Shown here: positions 46,997-56,309 of the stretch, piece after piece | Position numbering within the stretch: the stretch's first letter is position 1 | How the letters are laid out: every line of letters starts with the position of its first letter | DNA from: Idiomarina sp. MD25a | GTDB lineage: Bacteria > Pseudomonadota > Gammaproteobacteria > Enterobacterales > Alteromonadaceae | Length of the DNA stretch: 64,000 nucleotides | Direction: 5' to 3' | Assembly: GCF_001870515.1 (NCBI RefSeq) | Contig: NZ_MDGT01000002.1 | Span: 310,066 to 374,065 of the forward strand | Notes under the pieces: generated by a model | Told to the model about the DNA's origin: nothing | Database searches by the model: none | What the model saw: the letters and a program-made list of their open reading frames with translations, nothing else | Made by a program: the position numbers and the translations under genes

Positions 46997-48328
46997 CATT
47001 TGTGCATACTCATCTTCGAAAAAGAACTTGTCCTCACCAAAGGCCGGTTTCAATTGATGTAACCAAGTTGCGTCTGGGTCATATTTTGCAAAGAATGGAC
47101 GTTGTACCCAGTCCGGATTACGGCCTTGAATGAAGCGCAACGCGAACACTTTCTCGCCCGCCACCTCAGTGACACCTTGTACCTCAACTTTACCAGGACC
47201 TGCACTCATCGACGGACCTCGAACCGTGCGCGCAATACCCGATACTTGTTGATAAGCTTGTTGGAATACTTCCCATGTACGCTCAAGTGGCACTTCAAAG
47301 TAACGTTTAGCCCCCGTGTCACGCTCGACAAACATGTAGTAGGGGATCATACCGAGCTGCACTTCGCGCTCCCACATATCCGCCCATACTATAGGGTCGT
47401 CATTAATGTGGCGTAATAAAGGCGCCTGACAGCGGATCTGTGCGCCTGTGGCGCGTAAACGACGAATTGCTTCTTCGCAGACTTCGGTGCGTAATTCGTT
47501 GTGATGGTTCAAATGCGCCATGATGGAGACGTGTTTACCGCCACGTACAAGCCTTTCAAGCAAACGCATTAATTCGTCTGCATCAGGGTCAGTAATAAAG
47601 CGATAAGGCCAAAATGTTAGCGCTTTGGTGCCAATACGGATCGTTTTAATATGGTCGAATTCAGGCTGCAGTAGCCCCTCTAAATAATGCTTCAACTTAC
47701 GTGTACGCATGACCATTGGGTCACCGCCTGTAACGAGTAAGTCAGTCACTTCTTTATGCTGTGCCAGATAGCGATGTAGTTGATCGGCATCATTGGAGTT
47801 GAAGCGCGTCGCTTTACCGACAAACTGAGCCCAGCGGAAACAAAAGGTGCAATAGCTATGGCAGTACTGACCTTGAGCAGGGAAAAATAAAACCGTTTCG
47901 CGATACTTGTGCTGCATGCCTGGCAGTGGTTCGCCATCAACATGAGGTACGTTCATCTGCATTTGTCCGGCTGGATGCGGATTCATCTCTTGGCGCAACT
48001 GAGTAGCGAGGTCAAAGACTTCATTGGTCGTATGCTTGCCTGACATCAAATCAGCCATACGTTGGAATGCACTAGGATCGAGCATATCCTTTTGTGGAAA
48101 GGTGAGCTGAAACAGCGGATCGTTAGGTACGTTTTCCCAGTCGATGAGCTCATTAAAAACATACTCGTTGACTCGGAACGGCAATACGTTCGCGACCACT
48201 TTCATTTCGAATCGAATATCATCGGGTACGCGTTTAAGTGCTTCAATCTTATCCAACTGACGATGTTGGTAAACTTTGAAGCGACGCGGAGTAATTACGG
48301 GTTGCTGTACGTTAACTACTTGCTGCAT
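46982..48328 (-). CDS. KamA family radical SAM protein (lysine 2,3-aminomutase-like)
   Basis: Radical SAM enzyme of 448 aa. The 4Fe-4S motif is CHSYCTFC (CxxxCxxC) followed by VTGGDPMVM. The GPSMSAGPGKVEVQG segment near the C-terminus may hold a PLP-binding lysine as in lysine 2,3-aminomutases. It is about 100 residues longer than EpmB and close in size to true KamA enzymes; beta-lysine is a known compatible-solute precursor, but the substrate is not proven here. No acetyltransferase neighbour is visible. Start ATG 48328 follows GAGAGG. Confidence 0.85.
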   Translation of the reverse strand: MQQVVNVQQPVITPRRFKVYQHRQLDKIEALKRVPDDIRFEMKVVANVLPFRVNEYVFNELIDWENVPNDPLFQLTFPQKDMLDPSAFQRMADLMSGKHTTNEVFDLATQLRQEMNPHPAGQMQMNVPHVDGEPLPGMQHKYRETVLFFPAQGQYCHSYCTFCFRWAQFVGKATRFNSNDADQLHRYLAQHKEVTDLLVTGGDPMVMRTRKLKHYLEGLLQPEFDHIKTIRIGTKALTFWPYRFITDPDADELMRLLERLVRGGKHVSIMAHLNHHNELRTEVCEEAIRRLRATGAQIRCQAPLLRHINDDPIVWADMWEREVQLGMIPYYMFVERDTGAKRYFEVPLERTWEVFQQAYQQVSGIARTVRGPSMSAGPGKVEVQGVTEVAGEKVFALRFIQGRNPDWVQRPFFAKYDPDATWLHQLKPAFGEDKFFFEDEYAQMAAMD

Positions 48329-48361
48329 AAGCCTCTCTATATGTTGTAAATGCCATTAGCG

Positions 48362-48382
48362 GCGCAATAGACAAAATTGCGC
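48362..48382. promoter_or_regulatory. Perfect inverted repeat upstream of kamA
   Basis: GCGCAAT (48362-48368) and ATTGCGC (48376-48382) flank a 7-base spacer. It lies between a candidate kamA -10 (TATAAT on the minus strand, 48386-48391) and the kamA start, so it may be an operator or a 5' UTR hairpin. Confidence 0.4.
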
Positions 48383-48522
48383 TGTATTATAATGAAATTA
48401 CTGGTGTCTTGCACGTAAACCGCGGGATTTAATCGTATGTACTCTTAATAATATCGATTGAGGCAATCGCTTATTTGGATGTTGTGATGGGGTAGAGAGT
48501 TATTGTTACCCTTAACTCGAGC

Positions 48523-48551
48523 CAAAAAAAAGCGCCCCGAGGGGCGCTTTG
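48523..48551 (-). terminator. Rho-independent terminator of gltA
   Basis: On the minus strand, AAAGCGCCCC and GGGGCGCTTT form a strong stem followed by a run of T. It lies 25 bases after the gltA stop codon. Confidence 0.9.
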
Positions 48552-48575
48552 TTTGCATATCCACTACATCACAGC

Positions 48576-49856
48576 TTACTTCTTGATAGGTTTGAAGTCG
48601 CGTTGTGTGTGACCAGTGTATAGTTGGCGAGGACGGCCGATTTTTTGGCTCTCTTCGCTCATCATCTCGTGCCAGTGTGATACCCAACCTACCGTACGTG
48701 ATAGTGCAAAGATTACGGTAAACATGTTGGTTGGAATACCAATCGCTTTGAGTACGATGCCCGAGTAGAAATCGACGTTCGGGAACAACTTCTTCTCTAC
48801 AAAGTAGTCGTCTTCAAGCGCGATGCGCTCAAGTTCCATCGCAACATCCAACAGTGGATCGTCACGTTTCAATTCTTTCAGTACTTCGTGACATGACTCG
48901 CGCATGACCGTTGCACGTGGGTCCATGTTCTTATAAACACGGTGACCAAAGCCCATAAGACGGAACGGGTCGTTCTTGTCTTTTGCTTTTTCAATGTATT
49001 TAGGAATGTTTTCTACTGAACCAATTTCAGCCAACATACGCAAACACGCTTCGTTCGCGCCACCGTGTGCAGGACCCCATAGCGATGCAACACCTGACGC
49101 GATACATGCGTATGGGTTAGCACCTGAAGAGCCCGCTAAACGAACAGTCGACGTTGAAGCGTTTTGTTCGTGGTCGGCGTGAAGGATAAAGATACGGTCC
49201 ATTGCTTTTGCAACAGCAGGACTGATTTCATAATCCTCTGCAGGTACAGAAAACATCATGTTCAGGAAGTTTTCGGCATAGCCTAAGTCGTTGCGTGGGT
49301 AAACGAACGGTTGACCAATGCTGAACTTATATGCCATCGCTGCGATTGTTGGGATCTTCGCGATCAAGCGGTAGGCGCTACGCAAGCGCTGATCCGCGTC
49401 ATGAATGTCCAAATCATCATGGTAGAACGAAGACAATGCGCCTGTCACCGCGCACAACATTGCCATTGGATGCGCGTCGCGACGGAAGCCATTAAAGAAA
49501 TTATGCAAGCCCTGGTGCACCATCGTATGTTTTGTGATGGTCTTACGGAAATCTTGGTATTGCTTTTCGTCAGGCGCTTCGCCATGAAGCAACATGTAGC
49601 AGACTTCTAGATAATCCGCTTGTGTGGCGAGATCGCCAATCGGGTATCCGCGGTGCAATAAGACACCGTTTTCACCGTCAATATACGTGATTTTAGACTC
49701 ACATGAGCCGGTCGCTAAAAATCCTGGGTCAAAGGTGAAATATCCGTGTTTGCCTAAGCTGCGAACGTCAACGACATCCTTACCAGCTGAAGGGGATAAA
49801 ACGGGTAACTCAATTGACTGTCCATCGATCTGTAAAGTGGCTTTACGATCAGCCAT
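48576..49856 (-). CDS. gltA: Citrate synthase
   Basis: Type II (NADH-sensitive class by length) citrate synthase, 426 aa, condensing acetyl-CoA with oxaloacetate. ATG 49856 is preceded by AGGAG; the frame extends 6 codons further. Catalytic regions [19 protein letters not shown] and [14 protein letters not shown] with the active-site histidines are intact, as is [16 protein letters not shown] near the N-terminus. It is divergent from sdhC over a 315-base regulatory region, the same layout as in E. coli. Confidence 0.96.
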   Translation of the reverse strand: MADRKATLQIDGQSIELPVLSPSAGKDVVDVRSLGKHGYFTFDPGFLATGSCESKITYIDGENGVLLHRGYPIGDLATQADYLEVCYMLLHGEAPDEKQYQDFRKTITKHTMVHQGLHNFFNGFRRDAHPMAMLCAVTGALSSFYHDDLDIHDADQRLRSAYRLIAKIPTIAAMAYKFSIGQPFVYPRNDLGYAENFLNMMFSVPAEDYEISPAVAKAMDRIFILHADHEQNASTSTVRLAGSSGANPYACIASGVASLWGPAHGGANEACLRMLAEIGSVENIPKYIEKAKDKNDPFRLMGFGHRVYKNMDPRATVMRESCHEVLKELKRDDPLLDVAMELERIALEDDYFVEKKLFPNVDFYSGIVLKAIGIPTNMFTVIFALSRTVGWVSHWHEMMSEESQKIGRPRQLYTGHTQRDFKPIKK

Positions 49857-49896
49857 AAGGACTTCTCCTTGCATCTACTTTTTAAAAAGTGCGCTA

Positions 49897-49926
49897 ATTT
49901 AACTCGAAATGCGTGCCAAATGTCAA
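49897..49926 (-). promoter_or_regulatory. Candidate sigma-70 promoter of gltA
   Basis: On the minus strand, TTGACA (49926-49921) is a perfect -35 and TTAAAT (49902-49897) is a fair -10 with an 18-base spacer. Transcription would start about 30 bases before the gltA start codon. Confidence 0.45.
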
Positions 49927-50060
49927 TTTTTGTAAAGGACTTGGCTACGACTACCCGATCATTATACGTGCATAAAGTGAATACAGGATTACATTTTTAT
50001 GCGAGATACAACTTTAGTCTTAATCCAAATTCTTTCGATGTCCGTTATAGGCATTGGACA

Positions 50061-50089
50061 TTGTAATTCAATGCTATGGTCGATATACT
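50061..50089 (+). promoter_or_regulatory. Candidate sigma-70 promoter of sdhCDAB
   Basis: TTGTAA (50061-50066) and TATACT (50084-50089) are separated by 17 bases. Transcription would start near 50096, leaving a 5' leader of about 75 bases before sdhC. Confidence 0.4.
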
Positions 50090-50171
50090 CACATACGTCG
50101 AGGTGGCATTAATTAACAGTGCTCCGGGCATTCTTTACATTTCTTGGTGCTTTATTGAAAGGCAATCTATC

Positions 50172-50546
50172 GTGAAAAAAGAAAGACCTGTAAACTTAGA
50201 CTTATCTACCATTCAGTTTCCTGCCGCTGCCAAAGCATCTATCCTGCATCGGGTTTCCGGTGTCGTTATGCTTGTGTCACTGGCCTTCTTGATTTGGGCG
50301 TTCGCAACGTCTCTCAGTGGTCCTGAGGGGTTTGCTCAAGTAGAAAGCATAATGACTAGCTTTATCGCGAAGTTCATTGGCTGGGGTATTTTGACAGCGT
50401 TAGGATTCCACTTAATCATTGGTATTCGTCACTTGATCATGGATATGGGCTTCTGGGAAGAGCTTGATTCAGGCCGCGCCAGTGCCACTGCATCCATCGT
50501 GATTTCGATTATCGTGTCAGTTTTAGTAGGGGTGTGGTTATGGTAA
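50172..50546 (+). CDS. sdhC: Succinate dehydrogenase cytochrome b556 subunit
   Basis: Membrane anchor and haem/quinone subunit of complex II. GTG 50172 begins VKKERPVNLDLSTIQFP, which aligns with E. coli SdhC (KKQRPVNLDLQTIRFP) and follows AAGG; the longer frame from 50076 is rejected. The 124-aa protein has three TM helices, SILHRVSG and HLIIGIRHLIMD with the haem-ligand region. It overlaps sdhD by 7 bases. Confidence 0.94.
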   Translation: MKKERPVNLDLSTIQFPAAAKASILHRVSGVVMLVSLAFLIWAFATSLSGPEGFAQVESIMTSFIAKFIGWGILTALGFHLIIGIRHLIMDMGFWEELDSGRASATASIVISIIVSVLVGVWLW

Positions 50547-50887
50547 GAGAAGCTGGAACCTTTGGACGTAGCGGCCCGCATGACTTCATTTTGTTGCGTG
50601 CTTCAGCAGTCGTTATGTTGCTATATGTCTTGTTCATGGTGGGCTTCTTTGCGTCAACAGCGGACGTAACCTACGCCAACTGGACGGGCTTATTTTCGAA
50701 TTTGTGGATGAAAGTGTTCACGTTGTTAGCGCTTACCGGCGTGTTAGTACACGGCTGGATTGGTATCTGGCAAGTACTTACGGACTATGTTAAAGCCTCG
50801 GGTGTACGCGCTTTTATTCAGTTCGTATTCAGCGTTGGGCTCATCATCGTTTGGCTCACTGGCTTGTTTGTACTGTGGGGTGTTTAA
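50540..50887 (+). CDS. sdhD: Succinate dehydrogenase hydrophobic membrane anchor subunit
   Basis: Second membrane subunit of complex II, 115 aa like E. coli. ATG 50540 (not GTG 50534) gives MVREAGTFGRSGPHDFILLRA, family-typical. Three TM helices are visible, with VHGWIGIWQVLTDYVK near the haem and quinone site. The stop is directly followed by the sdhA start. Confidence 0.94.
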   Translation: MVREAGTFGRSGPHDFILLRASAVVMLLYVLFMVGFFASTADVTYANWTGLFSNLWMKVFTLLALTGVLVHGWIGIWQVLTDYVKASGVRAFIQFVFSVGLIIVWLTGLFVLWGV

Positions 50888-52654
50888 GTGAACGTAAAAA
50901 CTTTAGAATTTGATGCCGTTGTAATCGGCGCGGGCGGCGCAGGCATGCGTGCTGCGTTGCAAATTTCCCAAGAAGGTATGAGCTGTGCGTTGATGTCCAA
51001 AGTGTTTCCAACGCGTTCTCACACTGTTTCTGCGCAGGGTGGTATCACCGTTGCGCTGGGTAACGCCCACGAAGACGATTGGCAATGGCATATGTTTGAT
51101 ACCGTCAAAGGGTCAGACTATATCGGCGACCAAGACGCAATTGAGTACATGTGTAAGAGCGGTCCAGAAGCGATCTTAGAGCTCGAAAACATGGGCTTGC
51201 CATTCTCTCGTTTTGAAAATGGTAAAGTGTATCAGCGTCCTTTCGGTGGCCAATCAAAAGAATTTGGCGGCGAGCAAGCGGCGCGCACAGCGGCTGCTGC
51301 TGACCGCACAGGTCACGCTTTGCTACATTTACTGTACCAGCAAAACGTGAAAAACAAGACTACGGTATTCTCTGAGTGGTATGCACTCGACATCGTTAAA
51401 AACCAAGACGGCGCTGTGTGCGGTGTCACGACGATGAATATTGAGACCGGCGAAGTCTACTATGTGAAAGCTAAAGCGGTCGTATTGGCGACCGGTGGTG
51501 CAGGGCGTATTTATGCCTCTACGACCAACGCGCACATTAACACGGGCGATGGCGTAGGTATGGCATTGCGTGCCGGTGTACCTGTACAAGATATGGAAAT
51601 GTGGCAGTTCCACCCAACCGGTATCGCAGGTGCAGGTTGCTTGGTAACCGAGGGTTGCCGTGGTGAAGGTGGTTACTTGCTTAACAAAGATGGCGAGCGC
51701 TTCATGGAACGCTATGCGCCAAACGCAAAAGATTTGGCATCACGTGACGTCGTTGCACGTTCAATGATGACCGAGATTCGCGAAGGTCGTGGTTGCGATG
51801 GCCCTTGGGGCACGCACTTGAAATTGAAGCTCGATCACTTGGGTAAAGAGACGCTTGAAAGCCGTCTACCGGGTGTATGCGACTTATCACGCACGTTTGC
51901 TCATGTCGATCCGGTTAAAGAACCGATTCCGGTCATCCCAACCTGTCACTATATGATGGGTGGTATTCCAACAGACGTGAACGGTCAAGTATTGGACATC
52001 GATAGCGATGGTCAATCAAAACCAGTACAAGGTCTGTTTGCTTGTGGTGAGATCGCCTGTGTATCGGTACACGGTGCAAACCGCTTAGGTGGTAACTCAT
52101 TACTTGACTTGGTCGTATTCGGCCGTGCGACAGGTATGCACTTAGGTGAACACTTGGCTGCGAATGCTGAAGCACGCGAAGCGTCAAAAGACGATGTTGA
52201 TGCAGCGCTAAGCCGCTTTAACCGTTGGGAAAATACCCAGAAAGGTGAAGATCCTGCGCAGATTAAGAAAGACTTGCAGCAATGCATGCAGATGAACTTC
52301 TCGGTATTCCGTGAAGGCGATGCGATGGCTGATGGTCTTAAAGAGCTGGCAGAAATCCGTGAGCGTCTGAAAAATGCACGTTTGGATGACACATCGAAAG
52401 AGTTCAACACGCAGCGTGTTGAGTGCTTGGAGCTCGATAACTTGATGGAAACAGCTTATTCTACTGCTGTGGCGGCCAACTTCCGTACGGAAAGCCGTGG
52501 TGCGCACAGTCGTGCTGACTATCCTGACCGTGATGATGATAACTGGTTAGTACACAGTGTGTACCGTCCAGAAGACGAGCAGATGGTTAAGCGTGAAGTG
52601 AATATGGCACCTAAGCTACGTGAAGCTTTCCCTCCGAAAGCACGTACTTATTAA
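50888..52654 (+). CDS. sdhA: Succinate dehydrogenase flavoprotein subunit
   Basis: Catalytic flavoprotein that oxidises succinate to fumarate. The 588 aa match E. coli SdhA. The FAD Rossmann motif [11 protein letters not shown] is at about residues 14-24, covalent-FAD His45 lies in [11 protein letters not shown], and the active-site [11 protein letters not shown] and [12 protein letters not shown] motifs are intact. It starts at GTG 50888, directly after the sdhD stop. Strong codon bias marks high expression. Confidence 0.97.
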   Translation: MNVKTLEFDAVVIGAGGAGMRAALQISQEGMSCALMSKVFPTRSHTVSAQGGITVALGNAHEDDWQWHMFDTVKGSDYIGDQDAIEYMCKSGPEAILELENMGLPFSRFENGKVYQRPFGGQSKEFGGEQAARTAAAADRTGHALLHLLYQQNVKNKTTVFSEWYALDIVKNQDGAVCGVTTMNIETGEVYYVKAKAVVLATGGAGRIYASTTNAHINTGDGVGMALRAGVPVQDMEMWQFHPTGIAGAGCLVTEGCRGEGGYLLNKDGERFMERYAPNAKDLASRDVVARSMMTEIREGRGCDGPWGTHLKLKLDHLGKETLESRLPGVCDLSRTFAHVDPVKEPIPVIPTCHYMMGGIPTDVNGQVLDIDSDGQSKPVQGLFACGEIACVSVHGANRLGGNSLLDLVVFGRATGMHLGEHLAANAEAREASKDDVDAALSRFNRWENTQKGEDPAQIKKDLQQCMQMNFSVFREGDAMADGLKELAEIRERLKNARLDDTSKEFNTQRVECLELDNLMETAYSTAVAANFRTESRGAHSRADYPDRDDDNWLVHSVYRPEDEQMVKREVNMAPKLREAFPPKARTY

Positions 52655-52669
52655 TAAGGGGTTAAAACG

Positions 52670-53383
52670 ATGAAAACAGTTAATATTTCGATTTATCGTT
52701 ACAACCCGGATGTTGATGACGCACCTTACATGAAAGACTATTCTCTTGAAATTGAAGAGAATCAGGATTTGATGGTGCTGGATCTTTTGATTAAATTGAA
52801 AGAAAAAGATCCGTCGTTAGCGTTCCGGCGCTCATGTCGTGAGGGCGTGTGTGGCTCTGACGGTTTAAACATGAACGGTAAAAATGGTTTGGCCTGTATC
52901 ACGCCAATGTCATCTTTGAAAGGTGGCAAGATCGTGATTCGTCCGTTACCTGGCTTACCGGTCATCCGTGACTTGATTGTAGATATGAGTCAGTTCTACA
53001 AACAGTACGAGAAAATTAAGCCGTACCTTATCAATGATGAGAAAACGCCACCGGCGCGTGAACGTCTGCAATCGCCAGAAGAGCGTGCGAAGTTAGACGG
53101 CTTATACGAGTGCATTCTCTGTGCTTGTTGCTCAACTTCGTGCCCATCATTCTGGTGGAACCCAGATAAGTTTATCGGTCCTGCCGGTTTGTTGCATGCA
53201 TACCGTTTCTTGATCGATAGTCGTGACACGGCGACTGAACAACGTCTTGATGATCTTGACGATGCCTTCAGTGTGTTCCGTTGCCACGGCATCATGAACT
53301 GTGTGAATGTTTGTCCTAAAGGGTTGAACCCAACTAAGGCAATCGGTCACATTAAATCGATGTTGCTGAGCCGTGCAGTTTAA
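52670..53383 (+). CDS. sdhB: Succinate dehydrogenase iron-sulfur subunit
   Basis: Electron-transfer subunit of complex II, 237 aa. The 2Fe-2S ligands are Cys56, Cys61, Asp64 and Cys76 (SCREGVCGSDG...LAC); CILCACCSTSCP and CHGIMNCVNVCPKG supply the 4Fe-4S and 3Fe-4S clusters. A ribosome site AAGGGG lies upstream of ATG 52670. It ends 108 bases before sucA. Confidence 0.96.
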   Translation: MKTVNISIYRYNPDVDDAPYMKDYSLEIEENQDLMVLDLLIKLKEKDPSLAFRRSCREGVCGSDGLNMNGKNGLACITPMSSLKGGKIVIRPLPGLPVIRDLIVDMSQFYKQYEKIKPYLINDEKTPPARERLQSPEERAKLDGLYECILCACCSTSCPSFWWNPDKFIGPAGLLHAYRFLIDSRDTATEQRLDDLDDAFSVFRCHGIMNCVNVCPKGLNPTKAIGHIKSMLLSRAV

Positions 53384-53414
53384 TTGCAGCGCCTTAGCAA
53401 GAAATCGTTATAAT
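53384..53414 (+). promoter_or_regulatory. Possible sucA promoter (perfect TATAAT)
   Basis: TATAAT at 53409-53414 is a perfect -10; the best -35 is a weak TTGCAG at 53384-53389 with a 19-base spacer. Transcripts would start just before the hairpin at 53427-53450. Confidence 0.35.
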
Positions 53415-53426
53415 TGATGCTGAAGA

Positions 53427-53457
53427 TGGCCATCCGGCTCACGGATGGCTATTTCTT
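53427..53457 (+). terminator. Hairpin between sdhB and sucA (possible attenuator)
   Basis: GGCCATCCG pairs with CGGATGGC(T) around a short loop, followed by a T-rich ATTTCTTAT. It could partly terminate sdh transcripts, or form the 5' end of a sucA transcript from the TATAAT just upstream. Confidence 0.5.
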
Positions 53458-53491
53458 ATAGTTTGAACAAATTGAGTGTGAAGGATACGCA

Positions 53492-56296
53492 ATGCAAGAG
53501 GGTGTAATGCGTGAATGGCTAGAATCATCGCATCTAGCCGGAGGCAATATCGCTTATATCGAACAAATGTTCGAAGCTTACCTCGATGATCCTACTGCAG
53601 TGAGTGATGAGTGGCGAAATATGTTCGACTCATTGCCAACCAATGACCATGCAGTAGATGCTAAATTAAGTGACGTACGGGAACAGTTTCGTACGCTTGC
53701 GAAGAATAAACTCAAGCAAGCTGGCGGTCAGTCGTCAGTAGCGGATCAGAAACAAGTACGCGTTTTACAGCTCATTAATGCATACCGTTTTCGTGGTCAT
53801 CAACACGCTAACCTCGATCCTCTTGGCTTGTGGAAACAAGAAGAGGTACCCGACCTTTCACTTGCTTTTCATGATTTAACTAAAGACGATTTGGACCGTG
53901 AGTTCAACGTTGGTTCGCTAGCCGTTGGCAGCGAAACGATGAAACTCAAGGATATTCACAAAGCGTTAGAAGATATTTATTGTGGCCCGATTGGTGCAGA
54001 ATATATGCACATCGTGTCGACAGAGGAAAAACGTTGGATTCAGCAGCGCTTAGAAGGTGTTCGCGGTAAGCCAAGCTTTGATAAAGAGCAGCAGACCGGC
54101 ATCTTACGTGAACTGACTGCTGCCGACGGTTTAGAAAAATACCTAGGCTCTAAGTTTCCAGGGGCTAAGCGTTTCTCACTCGAAGGTGGCGATAGCTTAG
54201 TTCCACTATTGAAGTCATTGATTCGTCGCTCAGGCGAGCAGGGCACGCAAGAAGTCGTTATTGGCATGGCCCACCGAGGTCGTCTAAACGTGTTAGTCAA
54301 TGTACTCGGTAAAAAGCCACAAGATTTATTTGATGAGTTTGCCGGCAAACATGCGGCAAACAAAGGTTCAGGTGACGTTAAATACCACATGGGCTTCTCG
54401 TCAGATTTTGCAACGCCCGGCGGCGATGTTCATTTGGCGCTAGCCTTTAACCCATCACACTTAGAAATCGTTAATCCAGTGGTTATGGGCTCGGTGCGCG
54501 CGCGCATGGATCGTCTACAAGATCCTAAAGGCGATAAAGTATTGCCGATAACCATTCATGGGGATGCGGCAATCGCTGGTCAAGGTATCGTACAAGAGAC
54601 ATTTAACATGTCTAAAACGCGTGCTTATCAGGTAGGCGGCTCGGTACGTGTCGTGGTGAATAACCAAGTTGGCTTTACCACATCTAAGCAAGAAGACGCG
54701 CGTTCAACTCAGTACTGTACTGATATTGCGAAGATGGTTCAGGCACCGATTTTCCATGTTAATGCTGATGACCCTGAAGCTGTGGTCTTTGTAACGCAAT
54801 TGGCATTGGATTTCCGCAATACCTTTAAACGTGACGTTGTAATTGATTTGGTATGTTACCGCCGCCACGGTCACAACGAAGCAGACGAGCCAAGTGCTAC
54901 ACAGCCACTGATGTATGCGAAAGTGAAAAAGCACCCAGTGCCGCGTGAAATCTACGCAGAGCGTTTGTCAAAGGCTAACGTGGTTAGTGAAGACGACGCT
55001 AAACAATGGGTACAAGACTACCGTGATGCCTTAGATAAGGGTGAGGTCGTCGTCGAAGAACACCGTCCGATGCGTAAGCATTCGGTCGATTGGAGCCCGT
55101 ACGTGGGCAACGATTGGGACGTCGACTATGACTATAAAGTGTCAAAATCGACGCTTGCGACATTGGGTGAGAAGATTGCTCAGTATCCAGAAGAACATAA
55201 GCTGAACTCTCGCGTTGCTAAGGTCTATCAAGAACGCATGAAAATGGCTAAAGGCGATAAGCCGATGGACTGGGGTTTTGCAGAAACCTTAGCTTATGCC
55301 ACCTTGTTGGATAAAGGTATCCATATCCGTTTGACCGGTCAGGACTCGGGTCGTGGTACGTTCTTCCATCGTCATGCCGTGTTGCACAACCAAAAAGATG
55401 CATCGACTTACATGCCATTGAATCACATTAAAGATGATCAAGGTGTGGTAGAGATCTACGATTCGGTCTTATCGGAAGCGGCGGTAGTTGCGTTCGAATA
55501 TGGTTATGCGACCGCTGAGCCCAAGTCATTGGTCATGTGGGAAGCTCAATTTGGTGACTTTGCCAACGGTGCTCAAGTCGTGGTTGACCAGTTCTTAAGC
55601 TCCGGTGAGCAGAAGTGGGGCCGTTTATGTGGTTTGACTTTGTTGCTGCCGCACGGCTACGAAGGACAAGGTCCAGAACACTCTTCTGCACGCCTTGAAC
55701 GTTTCTTGCAGCTATCAGCTGATCATAACTGGTCAGTTTGTGTGCCTACGACACCTGCGCAAGTGTTCCATATGATTCGTCGTCAGCAATTGCGTCCGGT
55801 GCGCCGTCCGCTTGTGGTGATGACACCTAAATCGTTATTACGTCACCCATTAGCTATCTCTGAAATGAGTGACTTAGAGAATACTGGCTTCCAAAATGCC
55901 ATCGCTGAAATTGATGACTTGGATCCGAAAAAAGTAAAACGCGTGGTCTTGTGTTCAGGTAAAGTTTACTATGATCTGTTACAAGAACGCCGTAAACGCG
56001 AACAAGATGATGTGGCTATTATCCGTATCGAACAGCTTTATCCGTTCCCTGCGGAAGAAGTCGCAGAGATTATGAAAGATTATCAGCACGTCAAAGATTT
56101 TGTTTGGTGTCAGGAAGAGCCCCAGAACCAAGGTGCTTGGTACAGTAGCCAACATAACTTCTGGGCGGCTATTCCATCAGGTGCTCAATTAACCTATCGA
56201 GGCAGAGCCGCATCAGCTGCTCCGGCAGTCGGTTATTTATCTGAGCACAATAAACAGCAACAAAAACTCGTTGACGAAGCGCTAACCATTAAATAG
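53492..56296 (+). CDS. sucA: 2-oxoglutarate dehydrogenase E1 component
   Basis: Thiamine-diphosphate-dependent E1 that decarboxylates 2-oxoglutarate. The 934 aa match E. coli SucA (933). The N-terminus MREWLESSHLAGGNIAYIEQ aligns with E. coli; GMAHRGRLNVLVNVLGK, the ThDP-binding GDAAIAGQGIVQET and RRHGHNEADEPS are intact. ATG 53492 is preferred, with GAAGGA upstream. It forms the complex with SucB immediately downstream (13 bases). Confidence 0.97.
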   Translation: MQEGVMREWLESSHLAGGNIAYIEQMFEAYLDDPTAVSDEWRNMFDSLPTNDHAVDAKLSDVREQFRTLAKNKLKQAGGQSSVADQKQVRVLQLINAYRFRGHQHANLDPLGLWKQEEVPDLSLAFHDLTKDDLDREFNVGSLAVGSETMKLKDIHKALEDIYCGPIGAEYMHIVSTEEKRWIQQRLEGVRGKPSFDKEQQTGILRELTAADGLEKYLGSKFPGAKRFSLEGGDSLVPLLKSLIRRSGEQGTQEVVIGMAHRGRLNVLVNVLGKKPQDLFDEFAGKHAANKGSGDVKYHMGFSSDFATPGGDVHLALAFNPSHLEIVNPVVMGSVRARMDRLQDPKGDKVLPITIHGDAAIAGQGIVQETFNMSKTRAYQVGGSVRVVVNNQVGFTTSKQEDARSTQYCTDIAKMVQAPIFHVNADDPEAVVFVTQLALDFRNTFKRDVVIDLVCYRRHGHNEADEPSATQPLMYAKVKKHPVPREIYAERLSKANVVSEDDAKQWVQDYRDALDKGEVVVEEHRPMRKHSVDWSPYVGNDWDVDYDYKVSKSTLATLGEKIAQYPEEHKLNSRVAKVYQERMKMAKGDKPMDWGFAETLAYATLLDKGIHIRLTGQDSGRGTFFHRHAVLHNQKDASTYMPLNHIKDDQGVVEIYDSVLSEAAVVAFEYGYATAEPKSLVMWEAQFGDFANGAQVVVDQFLSSGEQKWGRLCGLTLLLPHGYEGQGPEHSSARLERFLQLSADHNWSVCVPTTPAQVFHMIRRQQLRPVRRPLVVMTPKSLLRHPLAISEMSDLENTGFQNAIAEIDDLDPKKVKRVVLCSGKVYYDLLQERRKREQDDVAIIRIEQLYPFPAEEVAEIMKDYQHVKDFVWCQEEPQNQGAWYSSQHNFWAAIPSGAQLTYRGRAASAAPAVGYLSEHNKQQQKLVDEALTIK

Positions 56297-56309
56297 GTGA
56301 AGATGAACC

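Larger units (their letters stand above)
49857..50171. other. gltA-sdhC divergent regulatory region
   Basis: A 315-base stretch without a supported gene. An open frame running into sdhC from 50076 lacks family-typical sequence before GTG 50172. It holds the candidate gltA and sdhC promoters (separate entries). AT-rich tracts between them could bind CRP- or ArcA-type regulators, but I see no convincing consensus site. Confidence 0.6.

Noticed and set aside
48384-48522. Possible small RNA between kamA and gltA
   Set aside because: Only short inverted pairs (for example CGATTG/CAATCG) are present with no T-run terminator of their own; no support for a transcript.
50076-50171. Upstream extension of sdhC
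   Set aside because: GTG 50172 gives the conserved SdhC start and length and has AAGG upstream; the extension has no homology that I can recognise.
52012-52410. 132-codon antisense frame in sdhA
   Set aside because: Codon-bias shadow of a highly expressed gene; no ribosome site or family.
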